Shown: in pieces, positions 18,293-29,400 of the stretch
How the letters are laid out: every line of letters starts with the position of its first letter
How positions within the stretch are numbered: position 1 is the first letter of the stretch
Source: an uncultured Saprospiraceae bacterium
GTDB taxonomy: Bacteria; Bacteroidota; Bacteroidia; Chitinophagales; Saprospiraceae
Length of the DNA: 64,000 nt
Direction: 5' to 3'
Assembly: GCA_937921775.1 (NCBI GenBank)
Contig: CAKZUK010000006.1
Coordinates: forward strand, 1-64,000
Notes under the pieces: model-generated
The model's database searches: none
What the model was told of the DNA's origin: nothing
What the model saw: the letters and a program-made list of their open reading frames with translations, nothing else
Position numbers and translations under genes: made by a program

Positions 18293-18350
18293 GTAACTAT
18301 TATGTTAAATAGTACTTAGGATAGGAGTATTAGAATTTATAATAAAGAAA

Positions 18351-18381
18351 GCCCGACACAATCAAATGCGTCGGGCTTTTT
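18351..18381 (+). terminator. Bidirectional terminator
   Basis: GCCCGAC (18351-18357) and GTCGGGC (18370-18376) form a 7-bp GC-rich stem followed by TTTTTC. The minus-strand side (CTTTCTTTATT) is also T-rich, so it can serve both the adhesin gene and the convergent minus-strand gene. Confidence 0.8.
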
Positions 18382-18403
18382 CATTTAGCTATTTAGCGAA
18401 AGC

Positions 18404-18790
18404 TTAAGCATAAATCTTATCATAAATCATCTGTAAATCATAATTATTTGGTTCGCGGTGAATTAGGCAAATACAGCCATCAATCTGCTTGCCAGTGATA
18501 TGACCAAACTGTACCTTATATTCATTTTCAATATTGAAAAACTTGCTGATTACTTCTTCAGGAAAAACAGAGTTAACATGCTTTCCGAGTACGAAGGCGA
18601 TATATCTTGATTGGATACTGGTAGCACTTATACAAAAGCTATCCTTCTTGACCAGTTTCTTAAACGGGTTATCATCATTGATACACAAGTTGTGCTCTCC
18701 GATATACTCTCCAAGGTAATTATAAAGGTCAACTAAATCTTCAGTTGGTGGGTTAACCATCGCGCGCTTAACCATCTCATAGGTAATCAT
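18404..18790 (-). CDS. Hypothetical cytoplasmic protein
   Basis: 128 aa, no signal peptide or membrane segment. I do not recognise the family. The N-terminal half is helical (NPPTEDLVDLYNYLGEYIGEH); the C-terminal half looks like mixed alpha/beta. Four cysteines are scattered without a metal-binding pattern. It is convergent with the preceding adhesin gene and shares its terminator. Ordinary codon use and a clear ATG support a real gene. Confidence 0.6.
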   Translation of the reverse strand: MITYEMVKRAMVNPPTEDLVDLYNYLGEYIGEHNLCINDDNPFKKLVKKDSFCISATSIQSRYIAFVLGKHVNSVFPEEVISKFFNIENEYKVQFGHITGKQIDGCICLIHREPNNYDLQMIYDKIYA

Positions 18791-19398
18791 GTGTCAGAGG
18801 ATTTTAATTTTTAAATCTGGAAGTTGATGAATGCTCCTCAGCAACTACATGACATGATATAGCAATCTCTTTGCCAAAGCAGAAAAGACCTCTTTGTGAA
18901 TATTGGATTTACTTGGCTGGGTAGGACTTTTTAGGTATAAAATTCCAATTATTTCACTTAATTCAGAATAAAATATTGAGAAGGGGAGTGTTTTGAATTA
19001 AATAAATATTATAATTATTTATATGTATTTTATTTCCAACCGTTTATTCGTATTACAGAGTATTGAATAGTTTGCTCATTGGAAATCAATAAATTACTTA
19101 AGCAGGTGTTCAAAATTGTGTTTACAATAAATTCTGATGGATTTTGAATCTAGACGACTTGCTTTTTTGGAGTAATCCTTCTGGATTGCTTCACAAAACA
19201 AGGAAGTAATAGGTTTAAAAGGCGCAGATTTATTAGTAGATTTAATTTGACCACCTGCTTACACGTTTACTAAGACTTTCAAAATCTTAGTAAACGTATA
19301 TTGATGTACTTCTAATGCAAAAGGATAGCTTCACAGCCAAATTATCTGTCAGTAGGAAAATTGCAATTGCAAATCTGATTACTACTTTAACTTATGCA
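18791..19398. other. 608-bp region without a gene
   Basis: AT-rich. It holds the 13-bp perfect inverted repeat at 19263-19297 and a lone TTACAGAGTATT (19053-19064) that matches one end of the MITE-like element at 42990-43146. No other feature seen. Confidence 0.4.
19263..19297 (-). terminator. 13-bp perfect inverted repeat downstream of lipoprotein gene
   Basis: ACGTTTACTAAGA (19263-19275) and TCTTAGTAAACGT (19285-19297) with a 9-nt loop lie about 100 bp past the minus-strand stop at 19399. There is no U-run, so a terminator role is only a guess from position. Confidence 0.35.
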
Positions 19399-19782
19399 CT
19401 ACTTCGTTCGACTAAGCCGCAAAGTTTGAGCAACTCCCTTACTATTCATTTCAAAATGTATAGAATCATTGTTAATCACAGCTAAACGCACTGCTTTTTC
19501 TATCCTTCCTCCCGAAATAGTATCTGTAGTATAGAGCACCTTTGTTCGCATGCGGTACTTTCCAGATTCTCTATAGCTATTGTTTGTACTGTATTCGTAG
19601 GTGCCATCTGGGTTAAACTTAAACCAAACGTCCCGATTAGTATAGTCTTTTATCTCGCCATTTTGGTCCATGGCCATGGCTTTCCATTGGCCCTGAACGA
19701 GCTCATAAGAACCATCGGATTCACAAGAAAAGAAGGATCCAACAAGGAATAATGCAAGTACAGTAAAGTATCTGAGTTTCAT
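19399..19782 (-). CDS. Small lipoprotein, lipocalin-like
   Basis: 127 aa with a lipoprotein signal (FLVGSFFSC, Cys near residue 19). The mature part QGQWKAMAMDQNGEIKDY...VWFKFNPDGTYEYST is the pattern of small Bacteroidota lipocalin-like proteins: a WK/W start, an FxxDGTY strand and short alternating strands. It would be anchored in the envelope; ligand unknown. A possible promoter, minus-strand TACTTTTG, lies at 19914-19921. It is transcribed away from the adjacent 1989-aa adhesin gene. Confidence 0.6.
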   Translation of the reverse strand: MKLRYFTVLALFLVGSFFSCESDGSYELVQGQWKAMAMDQNGEIKDYTNRDVWFKFNPDGTYEYSTNNSYRESGKYRMRTKVLYTTDTISGGRIEKAVRLAVINNDSIHFEMNSKGVAQTLRLSRTK

Positions 19783-20083
19783 ACGAATGAGTTTGTTTGC
19801 TGGTTTATTACCAACAATAGATGAAGAATGATTTGGGGATATCTTTTTTACTTAAGCAGAGCGTAAATTTAATTTGCTTAGCTGCTTAAAGACTTAACGT
19901 CTACAAAAGTAAAAGTAAATCAAAAAGTGAAAAGGAAGTTAAATAACTAGACGAATGCAGGTGGAAATTCGTTTTTTTCATACTTTTAATAAGATTTAGG
20001 CCATTTGCTCAGTAATAAATTGTGAAAACACATAATCATTACGAACAATTACTTCATCACCAAAAACAGATTCGAAAAACTAC
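19783..20083. other. Divergent promoter region
   Basis: This 301-bp stretch lies between the minus-strand lipoprotein and the plus-strand giant adhesin. The minus-strand TACTTTTG (19921-19914) fits a -7 box for the lipoprotein. No clear plus-strand promoter was identified. Confidence 0.4.
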
Positions 20084-23000
20084 ATGACGTTCCCCACGAT
20101 TCGTTGTAACCCATTGGCTATTAGTGTTTTATTGTTGTTTTTTAGCAGCGACACCTTTTGTAATGCTAGTCCTGAGCTTCCAATTACTCCATATGCTGAA
20201 TTTACTGCATTAGCCACTGCCACTTGTGGCATGCACTCTATTATATTCGACAATAGTTGCACGTCTTCGAGTAACTTTCAGGTACCCATTACAGGTGTCA
20301 CAGGTACACAAATGGGCTCAGATGTCATTCTTCAAGAAGTTCGATTCATCATTAACCATACTTGGGACAACGATCTTGACCTATGGTTGTATTCTCCTTC
20401 AGGAATTGGAGTGGAATTATCAACGGATAATGGTGGTGGTGCAGATAACTATGGAGACCCTTCAGACCTAACTTGCAGCAATTATACGGCACTCACCATG
20501 AATGCCTGTGTATCAGTTGTGGAAGGTAAAGCACCATTTATAGGCTCTTTTTTACCAGAAGGTAACTTTACTGACTTCGAAGATGGTTCTAACCCAAACG
20601 GAACATGGATTTTTCAGGCTTGTGATGATGCTGGTGGTGATGTAGGTTTTGTAGAATATATAGAATTGGTCTTTGGCGAAATGAGTTGTAGTCCGCCTCA
20701 AAATCTGATGCAGGATACGATCTCCGATGATTTTGTCAAAATAACGTGGGAAACCAGCGCGACCTGTACCAACACCATTGTAGAATACGGCCCAGCTGGC
20801 TTTAGTCCTGGAACAGATAATAATGCTGGAGGAGGAACTCTAGTCCAAGTCCCCTGCCCAAGCCTCCAACCTTTTCCAATCGGAGGTTTGACACAATTGA
20901 CGGATTATGATATCTACATTCGCGAACTTTGCGCAAATGGAGGCTATTCCCAAAACTCCTGTCCGCTAAATATAACCACCAACTGTAGCACTGACCTTCT
21001 TAGCTTAAAAGAAGATTTTGATGCGCAAGCAACTTGTGGCACTTCTTGTGGAACAAGTTGCCCCATATTAGGGGTTTGGACCAATGTAGCTAACGATGAC
21101 TTTGACTGGACCATTGACGATGCAGGTACTGGTTCGTCCAACACTGGTCCTGAAGATGATGTGACTACTGGAGGTAATTATTTGTATTTGGAGACTTCAG
21201 GTACACTTTGCAGAAATGGTAATGAAGCCATTCTCCAATCTCAATGTATGGAAGTGAACGCTGCCGCGGGGGCCTGTCATTTGTCTTTCTACTACCATAT
21301 GTATGGTAGTCATGTTAATGAATTGCTACTCGAAATTAGTACCGATGGTGGAATCAACTGGCAAGTACTTTGGTCTCAGCAAGGTGAGCAAGGTAATCAG
21401 TGGTGGAGACAATATATCGACCTCAGCATTTACCATAATCAGGTAGCCCTATTTCGTTTTGTTGGAAAAGGCGGAGCAGGAATTCGTGGGGATATTGGTC
21501 TTGACGAAATTGAATTTTTTGGAACAGAAGTTTTTGCTGGATCGAGTATCGTTTATTACGCGGATGCTGATATGGATGGATATGGAAATCCAGATGATTC
21601 TACTTTTTTCTGTTCGGCCATTCCGCCAGTTGGTTATGTGACAAACATAGATGACTGTGATGATACAGATCCAAACGTATCTCCTTTAGGAATTGAAATT
21701 CCTTGTAATGGAGTAGATGAAAACTGTGATGGATTTTTTCAAAATACAATAGCGAGTCCCATTATTTCAGATACTTCTGTTTGTGCAGAAACTGATTTGA
21801 TACTAAGCATTAATACAGTCGCAATAGGAACTTATTATTGGTTTGACTCGAATGGAAATTTACTAGCGGATGGCCCTAATTTTGAAACAGGAATGCTAAC
21901 AGATTCCATGACCTATTATGTCATCGACTCCATCACATCTTTGTGTGCAAGTCCAAGTACACAGATACGAGTTAATGTTGAATCAAATCCAGAAATATTT
22001 ACCATTGATCAGCCTTCTATTTGTGCCTCAGAAACCTTTGATTTAAATACGGTCAGCATAACAGACGTTAACAATACTGCTGGTGTCATCAGTTTTCATT
22101 CTGCCACGCCAACATCATTTGCGAATTTGTTGACCAACACTATTGTCAGTCCAATTAATACAACGACTTATTATATTCGATCTACTACTGCGCTTGGATG
22201 TTTTGGTGAAACTAGTGTGGAACTCAGCATAAATACCTTGCCCACCGCCGAGATAAATCCGGCAGTTGATCCAATAGACCTTTGCGGAGATGACTTATTG
22301 ACTATTTCAGCAACTGAAGCTGGTACAGGTATGTCTCCCATGACCTATGAGTGGGATAATGGTTCGTCAAACCAACAACGGTTAATCACTCCAAATAATA
22401 CGCCGGGTACTGATAATTATAGTATCACGGTGACTGATGCATTGGGTTGTACTGACGAAGAAAGCATCTCAGTTAATACACTAATCAGTGTTACCGCAGT
22501 CGGGATCGACAATGTTTCTGACGTTTCTTTTTGTGGTGGGAATGATGGGAGTATTACACTGAATCCATTGGATGGAGATCCTCCTTATACTTATGAATGG
22601 TCTGGTCCAGTAAGTGGAAGTGCCAGTAATATCAACGGGCCTTTTAGCTTGACGAGCTTAACTCAAGGCGCCTATAGCATAACGATTACGGATGATTCTT
22701 CACTGGCCTGTGATCTTGTCATTCCGGCAATTATAATTAATGGGCCGGGAGCGATTATTGATTCAGTAATCAACATCATTCCTGCAACTTGTAATGGTCT
22801 GGCAAATGGGGCAATCGATATTACCGTAAACGGGAATACACCTGGTTTTATCTGGAGCAATGGAGCAACAACGGAAGATCTGAATGGCGTAGTGGCAGGA
22901 ACTTATTCTGTAACAGTGATTGATGGATTTTGTAATACTATTTTGACCAACATTATTATTCCAGGGCCGGAGGATTTATTCCTAAACGTAACTGGATTCG

Positions 23001-26000
23001 GAAACGCCAATTGTTATAGCGCTGCAGATGCTTGGATCAACGTAGAGGTAAGTGGAGGTGTGGCACCTTATGATTTTGAATGGAGTCATGGCCCTGATAC
23101 GGAGGATGTAAATAATTTATCCGCAGGATTTTATAGCTTGCTTGTTACGGATGCAAATGGCTGTGAGACAAGCTTAAGTAATTTTGAAATAGATGAGCCA
23201 TCTGATTTTGTGATTACACTAGATAGTATTCAAGCTATAGATTGTAAGGGAGATGCACAAGGCTCCATTGAAATAAATATCCAAGGTGCTACTGCTCCAT
23301 ATACTTATCAGTGGAATAATGGAGATGATAGCGAAGACCTTTACTTTTTAGAGGCAGGAAGTTATATGGCTACCATTACGGATGCCAATGCTTGTACCGC
23401 TTTGACTAATGAATACCAAGTTACTGAACCTAGTGAATTGGATGCTTTGATCACCAATCTGGTAGCTCCTACCTGCAACCAAATTTTTGATGGTTCTCTT
23501 ACTGTAACTGCTTTCGGAGGAACAGCCCCTTATACCTACGAATGGAATACTGGAGCGATAAGTAATACTATTGTTGATTTAGAACCGGGCATTTATCAAG
23601 CAACAATAATGGATGCAAAAGGCTGTACCATGCTTATTGGAGCGGTCGATTTAATTGCACCAACTTTTATGTTTATTGATGTGGTTCAGTTTGAAAATGA
23701 ATCTTGTTTAGGATTACAGGATGGGTCTATTGATATAGAAATTACGGGTGGTACGGGACCTTATACTTACGAATGGAATAATGGAATGAGTACTCAAGAT
23801 CTAAATAATTTGGCAGGAGGAGAATATACAATTACGATCACTGATGTAAATGGCTGCAATGTTATTTCAAACACTATAGAACTTCAATCACTTTCGCCAC
23901 TTAGCTCATCTTTAGAAGCGCACGCCGATGTCTCTTGTTTTGGACAAAACGATGGTAGTATATACATAAGTATACCACCAAACTCAGGACCATATGAGTT
24001 TGATTGGAGTAATGGTGAAACTACTCAAAATATTACAGCTCTTTCTCCTGGAGAATATGTTGCTACCATTACTGCTGCTACTGGCTGTACCTTTTACACG
24101 GATTCATTTTCAATAGAGGAACCTCCTGTGTTGGAACTTGAAGTTGTATCAACAGAAAGTCCTTCTTGCAATGGTTTTTTCAATGGAAATGTAGATATAA
24201 ATGTTAGTGGAGGAAGCTTGCCATTTATCTACAGTTGGAATAATGGAATGGACACCGAAGATCTAAATAATGTTTCTGCAGGAAGTTATAATCTTGCTGT
24301 GATTGATAATAATGGTTGTGTTATTTCTAGCTCAAATGTCAATTTAACAGAGCCTTCTGAGCTAGATATTACGGTTGCCACAATTAATGATGTAGGTTGT
24401 ATTGATTCAATTGGTGTGATTGATTTGGAAGTTTCAGGAGGAACAGGTCCCTATCATTATTTGTGGGAAACAGGTGATACTTTGCAAGACATTTACAACG
24501 TACCTGCTGGCTTTTATAACGTTTCTATCACTGACCATAATAATTGCCTCGCCTTGTTGTCTTCAATAGAAGTCCAGCAATTGGCAGATACTATTCAGGT
24601 TGTAAATACGGTAGTCAATCAGATCAGTTGTTTTGGTATGCAGGATGGTAGTATTGATATTGAAGTAGTCGGAGGTAACTATCCGTTTCAGTATACTTGG
24701 AGTAACGGTTATCAAGATAGCTTGAACACAAACTTACCGGGGAGTACTTATAATGTTACAGTGACTGATAACTATGGTTGCGTTGGTATAACTCCTTGGA
24801 TAGCAATTGACAACCCCGAATTACTCACCTATCAAGTTACTCAAATTGTAAACAACAATTGTAGTGGAGATGCTCAGGGTTTAATCGATGTCATTGCTAA
24901 TGGAGGTAACGAACCTTACACTTTTGAATGGAATACTGGTGCGGATACTTCTTACATTGATCAACTTTCTGGTGGGTCTTATATACTTACCATCACCGAT
25001 GCAAATGCTTGTAGCGTAATCACCAATCCGCCTATCGTGCTAAGTGACGCAGGTACTTCTGTACAAACACAATTGATTGATTCAGAAAATATTTCTTGTT
25101 TTGGCTTGACCGATGGTAGTATCACCATTAATGCAAACGGTGGAGTAGGTGGCTACATTTATAGTTGGAGCAATGGCGAATCAGAAGCATCGATAGACGA
25201 TCTTTTTGCAGGCTTTTACCAATGTACGGTTACAGACGCCAATGGATGTAGCACCATAACTCCGGGCTATATTCTAACGCAACCTGATGCACCTTTAGAA
25301 GTTGATTCATTTTCTGTTCAGTTAATGGATGTGACAACTTGTTATGGGGAAGATGGTTCAATAGATATGACAACAATTGGTGGGACCGCTCCTTATAGTT
25401 TCTTTTGGAATGAAGGTTCCCTTGTAGAAGATATTGATGACTTGCCTTCCGGCGAATATCTTTGTTTTATTATTGATGCGCAGGGCTGTTCTACTTATTC
25501 AGAAACTTATGAAATATTGGAACCGGTCAATACTTTGGCTACCAATATCGTTTCTACTCCTGATACCAATAGTCTTTCCAATGGAACAGCCACCGTCCTT
25601 GTGAATGGAGGCGTTTGGCCTTTTGAATTTGATTGGGATGCTGCCGCCAATTTTCAAACCGATTCGGTCGCTACAGATCTGGCTACAGGACTATACGAGC
25701 TAACTATTACTGACGCTATTGATTGTACAAAGGTAACAACTATTTTTGTTGATACGATTTCTGTGATGACTTCTGCTATTTCTGATTTTTCAAATTTCGG
25801 ATCCATAGAATACTTCCCGAATCCAAGCCCTGGAAATCTAGTAGTGAAAATAGACTTACACGATTTTGCAAAAGTAGAAGTCGCTATTCATTCCCTTTTA
25901 GGTCAAAGCTTAATTATTGAAAAGCGTATAAACCCATCTGATAATTTTGACTTTAATTTTGATCTGACAGCTTACCCTTCTGGCGTTTACTTCCTTCAAA

Positions 26001-26053
26001 TTATTGTTGATGGCAAACAAACCACTAGCAGGAAAATCGTGTTGAGCAAGTAA
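20084..26053 (+). CDS. Giant multidomain T9SS cargo: P-domain, FN3, MAM-like, MopE motif, ~14 SprB repeats
   Basis: 1989 aa. Domain order: signal peptide (1-~30); proprotein-convertase P-like jelly roll (about 50-200, VRFIINHTWDNDLDLWLYSP); fibronectin III-like (205-300); MAM-like jelly roll (309-484, ending GDIGLDEIEFFG); a MopE-type Cys/Asp metal-binding motif (493-550, DADMDGYGNPDD ... CNGVDENCDG); Ig-like segments (555-800); about 14 SprB repeats (805-1890, PYTYEWNNG and SVTVTDxxGC patterns); type A T9SS sorting domain (from EYFPNPSPGN near 1909 to KIVLSK). No catalytic protease domain accompanies the P-like domain. It should be a very long surface adhesin or matrix protein carried by T9SS. 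The ATG at 20084 gives a good signal peptide. Confidence 0.9.
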   Translation: MTFPTIRCNPLAISVLLLFFSSDTFCNASPELPITPYAEFTALATATCGMHSIIFDNSCTSSSNFQVPITGVTGTQMGSDVILQEVRFIINHTWDNDLDLWLYSPSGIGVELSTDNGGGADNYGDPSDLTCSNYTALTMNACVSVVEGKAPFIGSFLPEGNFTDFEDGSNPNGTWIFQACDDAGGDVGFVEYIELVFGEMSCSPPQNLMQDTISDDFVKITWETSATCTNTIVEYGPAGFSPGTDNNAGGGTLVQVPCPSLQPFPIGGLTQLTDYDIYIRELCANGGYSQNSCPLNITTNCSTDLLSLKEDFDAQATCGTSCGTSCPILGVWTNVANDDFDWTIDDAGTGSSNTGPEDDVTTGGNYLYLETSGTLCRNGNEAILQSQCMEVNAAAGACHLSFYYHMYGSHVNELLLEISTDGGINWQVLWSQQGEQGNQWWRQYIDLSIYHNQVALFRFVGKGGAGIRGDIGLDEIEFFGTEVFAGSSIVYYADADMDGYGNPDDSTFFCSAIPPVGYVTNIDDCDDTDPNVSPLGIEIPCNGVDENCDGFFQNTIASPIISDTSVCAETDLILSINTVAIGTYYWFDSNGNLLADGPNFETGMLTDSMTYYVIDSITSLCASPSTQIRVNVESNPEIFTIDQPSICASETFDLNTVSITDVNNTAGVISFHSATPTSFANLLTNTIVSPINTTTYYIRSTTALGCFGETSVELSINTLPTAEINPAVDPIDLCGDDLLTISATEAGTGMSPMTYEWDNGSSNQQRLITPNNTPGTDNYSITVTDALGCTDEESISVNTLISVTAVGIDNVSDVSFCGGNDGSITLNPLDGDPPYTYEWSGPVSGSASNINGPFSLTSLTQGAYSITITDDSSLACDLVIPAIIINGPGAIIDSVINIIPATCNGLANGAIDITVNGNTPGFIWSNGATTEDLNGVVAGTYSVTVIDGFCNTILTNIIIPGPEDLFLNVTGFGNANCYSAADAWINVEVSGGVAPYDFEWSHGPDTEDVNNLSAGFYSLLVTDANGCETSLSNFEIDEPSDFVITLDSIQAIDCKGDAQGSIEINIQGATAPYTYQWNNGDDSEDLYFLEAGSYMATITDANACTALTNEYQVTEPSELDALITNLVAPTCNQIFDGSLTVTAFGGTAPYTYEWNTGAISNTIVDLEPGIYQATIMDAKGCTMLIGAVDLIAPTFMFIDVVQFENESCLGLQDGSIDIEITGGTGPYTYEWNNGMSTQDLNNLAGGEYTITITDVNGCNVISNTIELQSLSPLSSSLEAHADVSCFGQNDGSIYISIPPNSGPYEFDWSNGETTQNITALSPGEYVATITAATGCTFYTDSFSIEEPPVLELEVVSTESPSCNGFFNGNVDINVSGGSLPFIYSWNNGMDTEDLNNVSAGSYNLAVIDNNGCVISSSNVNLTEPSELDITVATINDVGCIDSIGVIDLEVSGGTGPYHYLWETGDTLQDIYNVPAGFYNVSITDHNNCLALLSSIEVQQLADTIQVVNTVVNQISCFGMQDGSIDIEVVGGNYPFQYTWSNGYQDSLNTNLPGSTYNVTVTDNYGCVGITPWIAIDNPELLTYQVTQIVNNNCSGDAQGLIDVIANGGNEPYTFEWNTGADTSYIDQLSGGSYILTITDANACSVITNPPIVLSDAGTSVQTQLIDSENISCFGLTDGSITINANGGVGGYIYSWSNGESEASIDDLFAGFYQCTVTDANGCSTITPGYILTQPDAPLEVDSFSVQLMDVTTCYGEDGSIDMTTIGGTAPYSFFWNEGSLVEDIDDLPSGEYLCFIIDAQGCSTYSETYEILEPVNTLATNIVSTPDTNSLSNGTATVLVNGGVWPFEFDWDAAANFQTDSVATDLATGLYELTITDAIDCTKVTTIFVDTISVMTSAISDFSNFGSIEYFPNPSPGNLVVKIDLHDFAKVEVAIHSLLGQSLIIEKRINPSDNFDFNFDLTAYPSGVYFLQIIVDGKQTTSRKIVLSK

Positions 26054-26449
26054 GTAATGTGCAGGATTAAATTTACTTAGCGCTTGACCGATAGGGGATT
26101 AGCCTGTGAATTTATAAAAATGTTAAAAGGGAAATACCAAACACTTACTTAAACAGAGCATTGAAAGCTGGAAGATGCAAGCTCTCCTTAGACGAAGATC
26201 AACATAGAAGTAAAATTCCATTCCAATTTCTACCAGTCAGGCAGGTTCTCATCCCCTCCTTTGTCACATACTAGCATAAAACAAAATACAAATCTCTTCA
26301 GTAAAGCTTTTTGATGCTTATATGCTATATTTATTCCTTAACGGACCTTGCCGAATTTACAATTAATGGTTCTTTGGCTGAGAATAAATTGTTCTACACC
26401 ACAAGTCAAAGAGTTTAATTTTTTACAAATCAATGAAAATTCAAAGCTT
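26054..26449. other. Intergenic region with dispersed repeat
   Basis: Contains one copy of the 68-bp dispersed repeat (26068-26135). The remainder, leading to the ATG at 26450, shows no gene or promoter I can name. Confidence 0.4.
26068..26135. repeat. Dispersed repeat, copy A
   Basis: About 68 bp, roughly 80% identical by eye to 37432-37500. Shared blocks are AAATTTACT, AGCG, TTGACC, AGCCTGT and TAAAAATGTTAAA. The two copies lie 11 kb apart in intergenic DNA in the same orientation. Confidence 0.7.
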
Positions 26450-29400
26450 ATGAAAATCTTTCGACAAATGTTTATCGTTGTTCTGATACTGCTTTTGCAG
26501 AATATAGTGGAAGCACAACAACTCGATTCTCCAACTTCAAGTCCCGATCTTAAAGCGCTAAAAAGTAAATTAGTTTTCCATGGACTAACCAGTCCGATTG
26601 GTGAAGTCAATAACCCAAATGTATTAACACCAAACAACAAAAGAAAACGAGCAAAGCGTGAACGTCGGGCACGAATTCCAAATTTTGAGTACAATGTGCC
26701 AATGGCCAACAACAACCCAAACCCTTTGCCACAGAATGGTGACCCTTTGGTTGCTCCTCCTTCTTTTACAGTCGTGACTGGAGTAGAAGTAATTCCCGAT
26801 TTAATTTTTGACGGAATGGAAGAGGAAGAGTTATTGTTTGTAAGTGTGCCAGATGATAATGGAGATGTAAGCCCCGATCATTATATCCAAACTGCAAACT
26901 CCAGTGAAGGTGCTTATTACGAAATCTTCGATAAGGATGGCAACACTGTTTTTGGACCTGAATCCTGTCAAGACTTTTGGACGCCTTTTAATGCGAATGG
27001 ATTAGGTGATCCTATAGTGACCTGGGATCAAGAGGCAAGTCGTTGGATGATCACAGAACTGAGCTTTGATTTTACTTCAATGCTTATCGCAATTTCTGAA
27101 ACGGATGACCCACTAGGAAGCTGGTATGTTTATGAATTTCAATCTCCTTTTGGCTTACCTGATTATCCCAAATATGGTATTTGGTCTGACGGTTATTACG
27201 TAACAACCAATGAGTACATTTCGAATGGAAGTGATATGGACAATCATATTCCAATTTACATTATGGAGAGAGATAAAATGTTAAATGGTGATCCGGATGC
27301 AGATGTTCAAATAATTGGTATTCCGAAATTTCAAGAAAGTTCCTCCGGCTTTTTTGTTTTTCAAACAGCAACACCTGCTAATTGGGAAGGAACTACGCCA
27401 CCACCAGCTGGTAGTGGATTTCCTGCAGTACGCATCTATGACGATGCTTGGGATGGCGGACAAGATTTGGTAGAATTGTGGGAAGTTTCAGTTGATTGGG
27501 ATGATGAAAATAATACCGCTATTGTAGGACCAACAGAAATGCCAACCGCACCTTTTGATTCTAACCTGTGCGATGGTGACATTTTTAATTGCTTACAGGA
27601 GTCAGATGGTTCTTTTATATCTGCACTCCAGCAAGTGGTGATGAATCGAGTTACTTATAGAAATTTTACCAGTTATGAAGCGATCGTTATGACTTTTTCA
27701 GTAAACGTAGATCAAGTAGATGAGCGTTCAGGTGTAAGATGGTGTGAACTCCGCAAAACACCTGGTACAGACTGGTCACTCTATCAAGAAGGTACTGTTT
27801 CAAATGAAACCAATCATATTTTTATGCCAACGATTGGAATGGATGCCTCGGGAAGTATTGCGCTCGGTTATTCTGAAATGGGTCCAGATAAATTCCTTTC
27901 ACTAAGTTTTACTGGACGTCGTTCTAGTGATGAACTTGGAGAAATGACGGTAGAGCCTTACGAAATTGCTACAGGTGAAAGTTATCACGATGGTAATCGC
28001 TGGGGTGATTATGCTTCAATGACGGTTGATCCAGTCGACGGGCGAACATTCTGGTTTTCTGGTGAATACACCAAAGCCGATAATATTTGGGGAACCAAAA
28101 TAGCGACCTTCCAAATCAGAAGAGATACCAATGATGTGGGGCCATTCGCGCTTATAAGTCCAATGACTTCAGCTTACCTTACCGACACTGAGACCGTAGA
28201 AGCGGTGTTCAAAAATTTTGGTTATGCTCCACAGGCTGATTTTGAAGTAGGTTATATTTTTGATGGCCTGCTTTCTGAAACTCAGATGATCACAGACACC
28301 ATTCAGCCGGATAGTTCGGTAACTGTTATCTTCACTATGCCAGTTGATATGGATGAGATTAGACAATACGATTTTAAACTCTTTACAGGAATGTCGACTG
28401 ACGAAAATATATTGAACGACACGCTTCGATTGGTGGTAGAGAAACTGACACGATGGGATGCTGCTATTACAGAATTTTCGGGAATAGGACAAGGAATTAT
28501 TTGCGACTCTAGCTATATGACCGATATTACTTTACTGAATGTTGGACAAGAACAAATGACAGAAGCTACTGTTTATTGGCAGTTTAATGGAGGAGTAATT
28601 AATCAGGTAGATTGGACAGGTAGTTTAGCGCCAAGTGAATCGGATTTAATCACCATTAATTTGGCTCCTTTACTTGATGGTAACAACAGCTTGCTTGCTT
28701 ATTCCAGCAATCCTAATGGTGTGATGGATGAGGATGTTTCAAACGATACACTTAGTCGACCTTTTATGGCAACGACTGATGGTCGAACCATTTCGCTGGA
28801 AGTAGAAACAGACTTTTTTACGAATGAAAATAGTTGGGAATTGCTCAATGATAATGGCGACATAATTTATAGTGGAGGACCTTATAATCAAGCTCAAGTG
28901 CTTTTTACGGAAGAATGGTGTTTGCCCCTAGGTTGCTACACTTTTATCTTCTATGATCTAATGGGTAATGGTGTATTCTTTGGTGGTTACACCATTACAG
29001 ATGATGATGGAACAGAACTAGCAAGTCTGATTAATCAGAATTTCGGATTTGAAGAAACCAACGATTTCTGTGTTAATTTCCAATGTATGTTATCCGCAGA
29101 CTTGACGCCTTCGCCTGAGACTTCTCCAGGAGCTGGTGATGGTGCTATCATTGTGAGTACCAACAACGGAACGGCTCCGTTTGAATACAGCCTTAATGGG
29201 AATCCTTCACAATCAACACCAGTCATCTCAGGTTTGCCTGCAGGAAATTATACGGTTATCGTTACAGATGCAAATGATTGTTCATCAGTTGTGGAAGTAG
29301 ATGTCCCCGTTTGTAATATCACCTTTAGTGTATCTGCTATGCAAGAATCGTCAACAGGAGCTGCCGATGGTTCTATTGAAGTAAACGTTGGATCAGGGAA

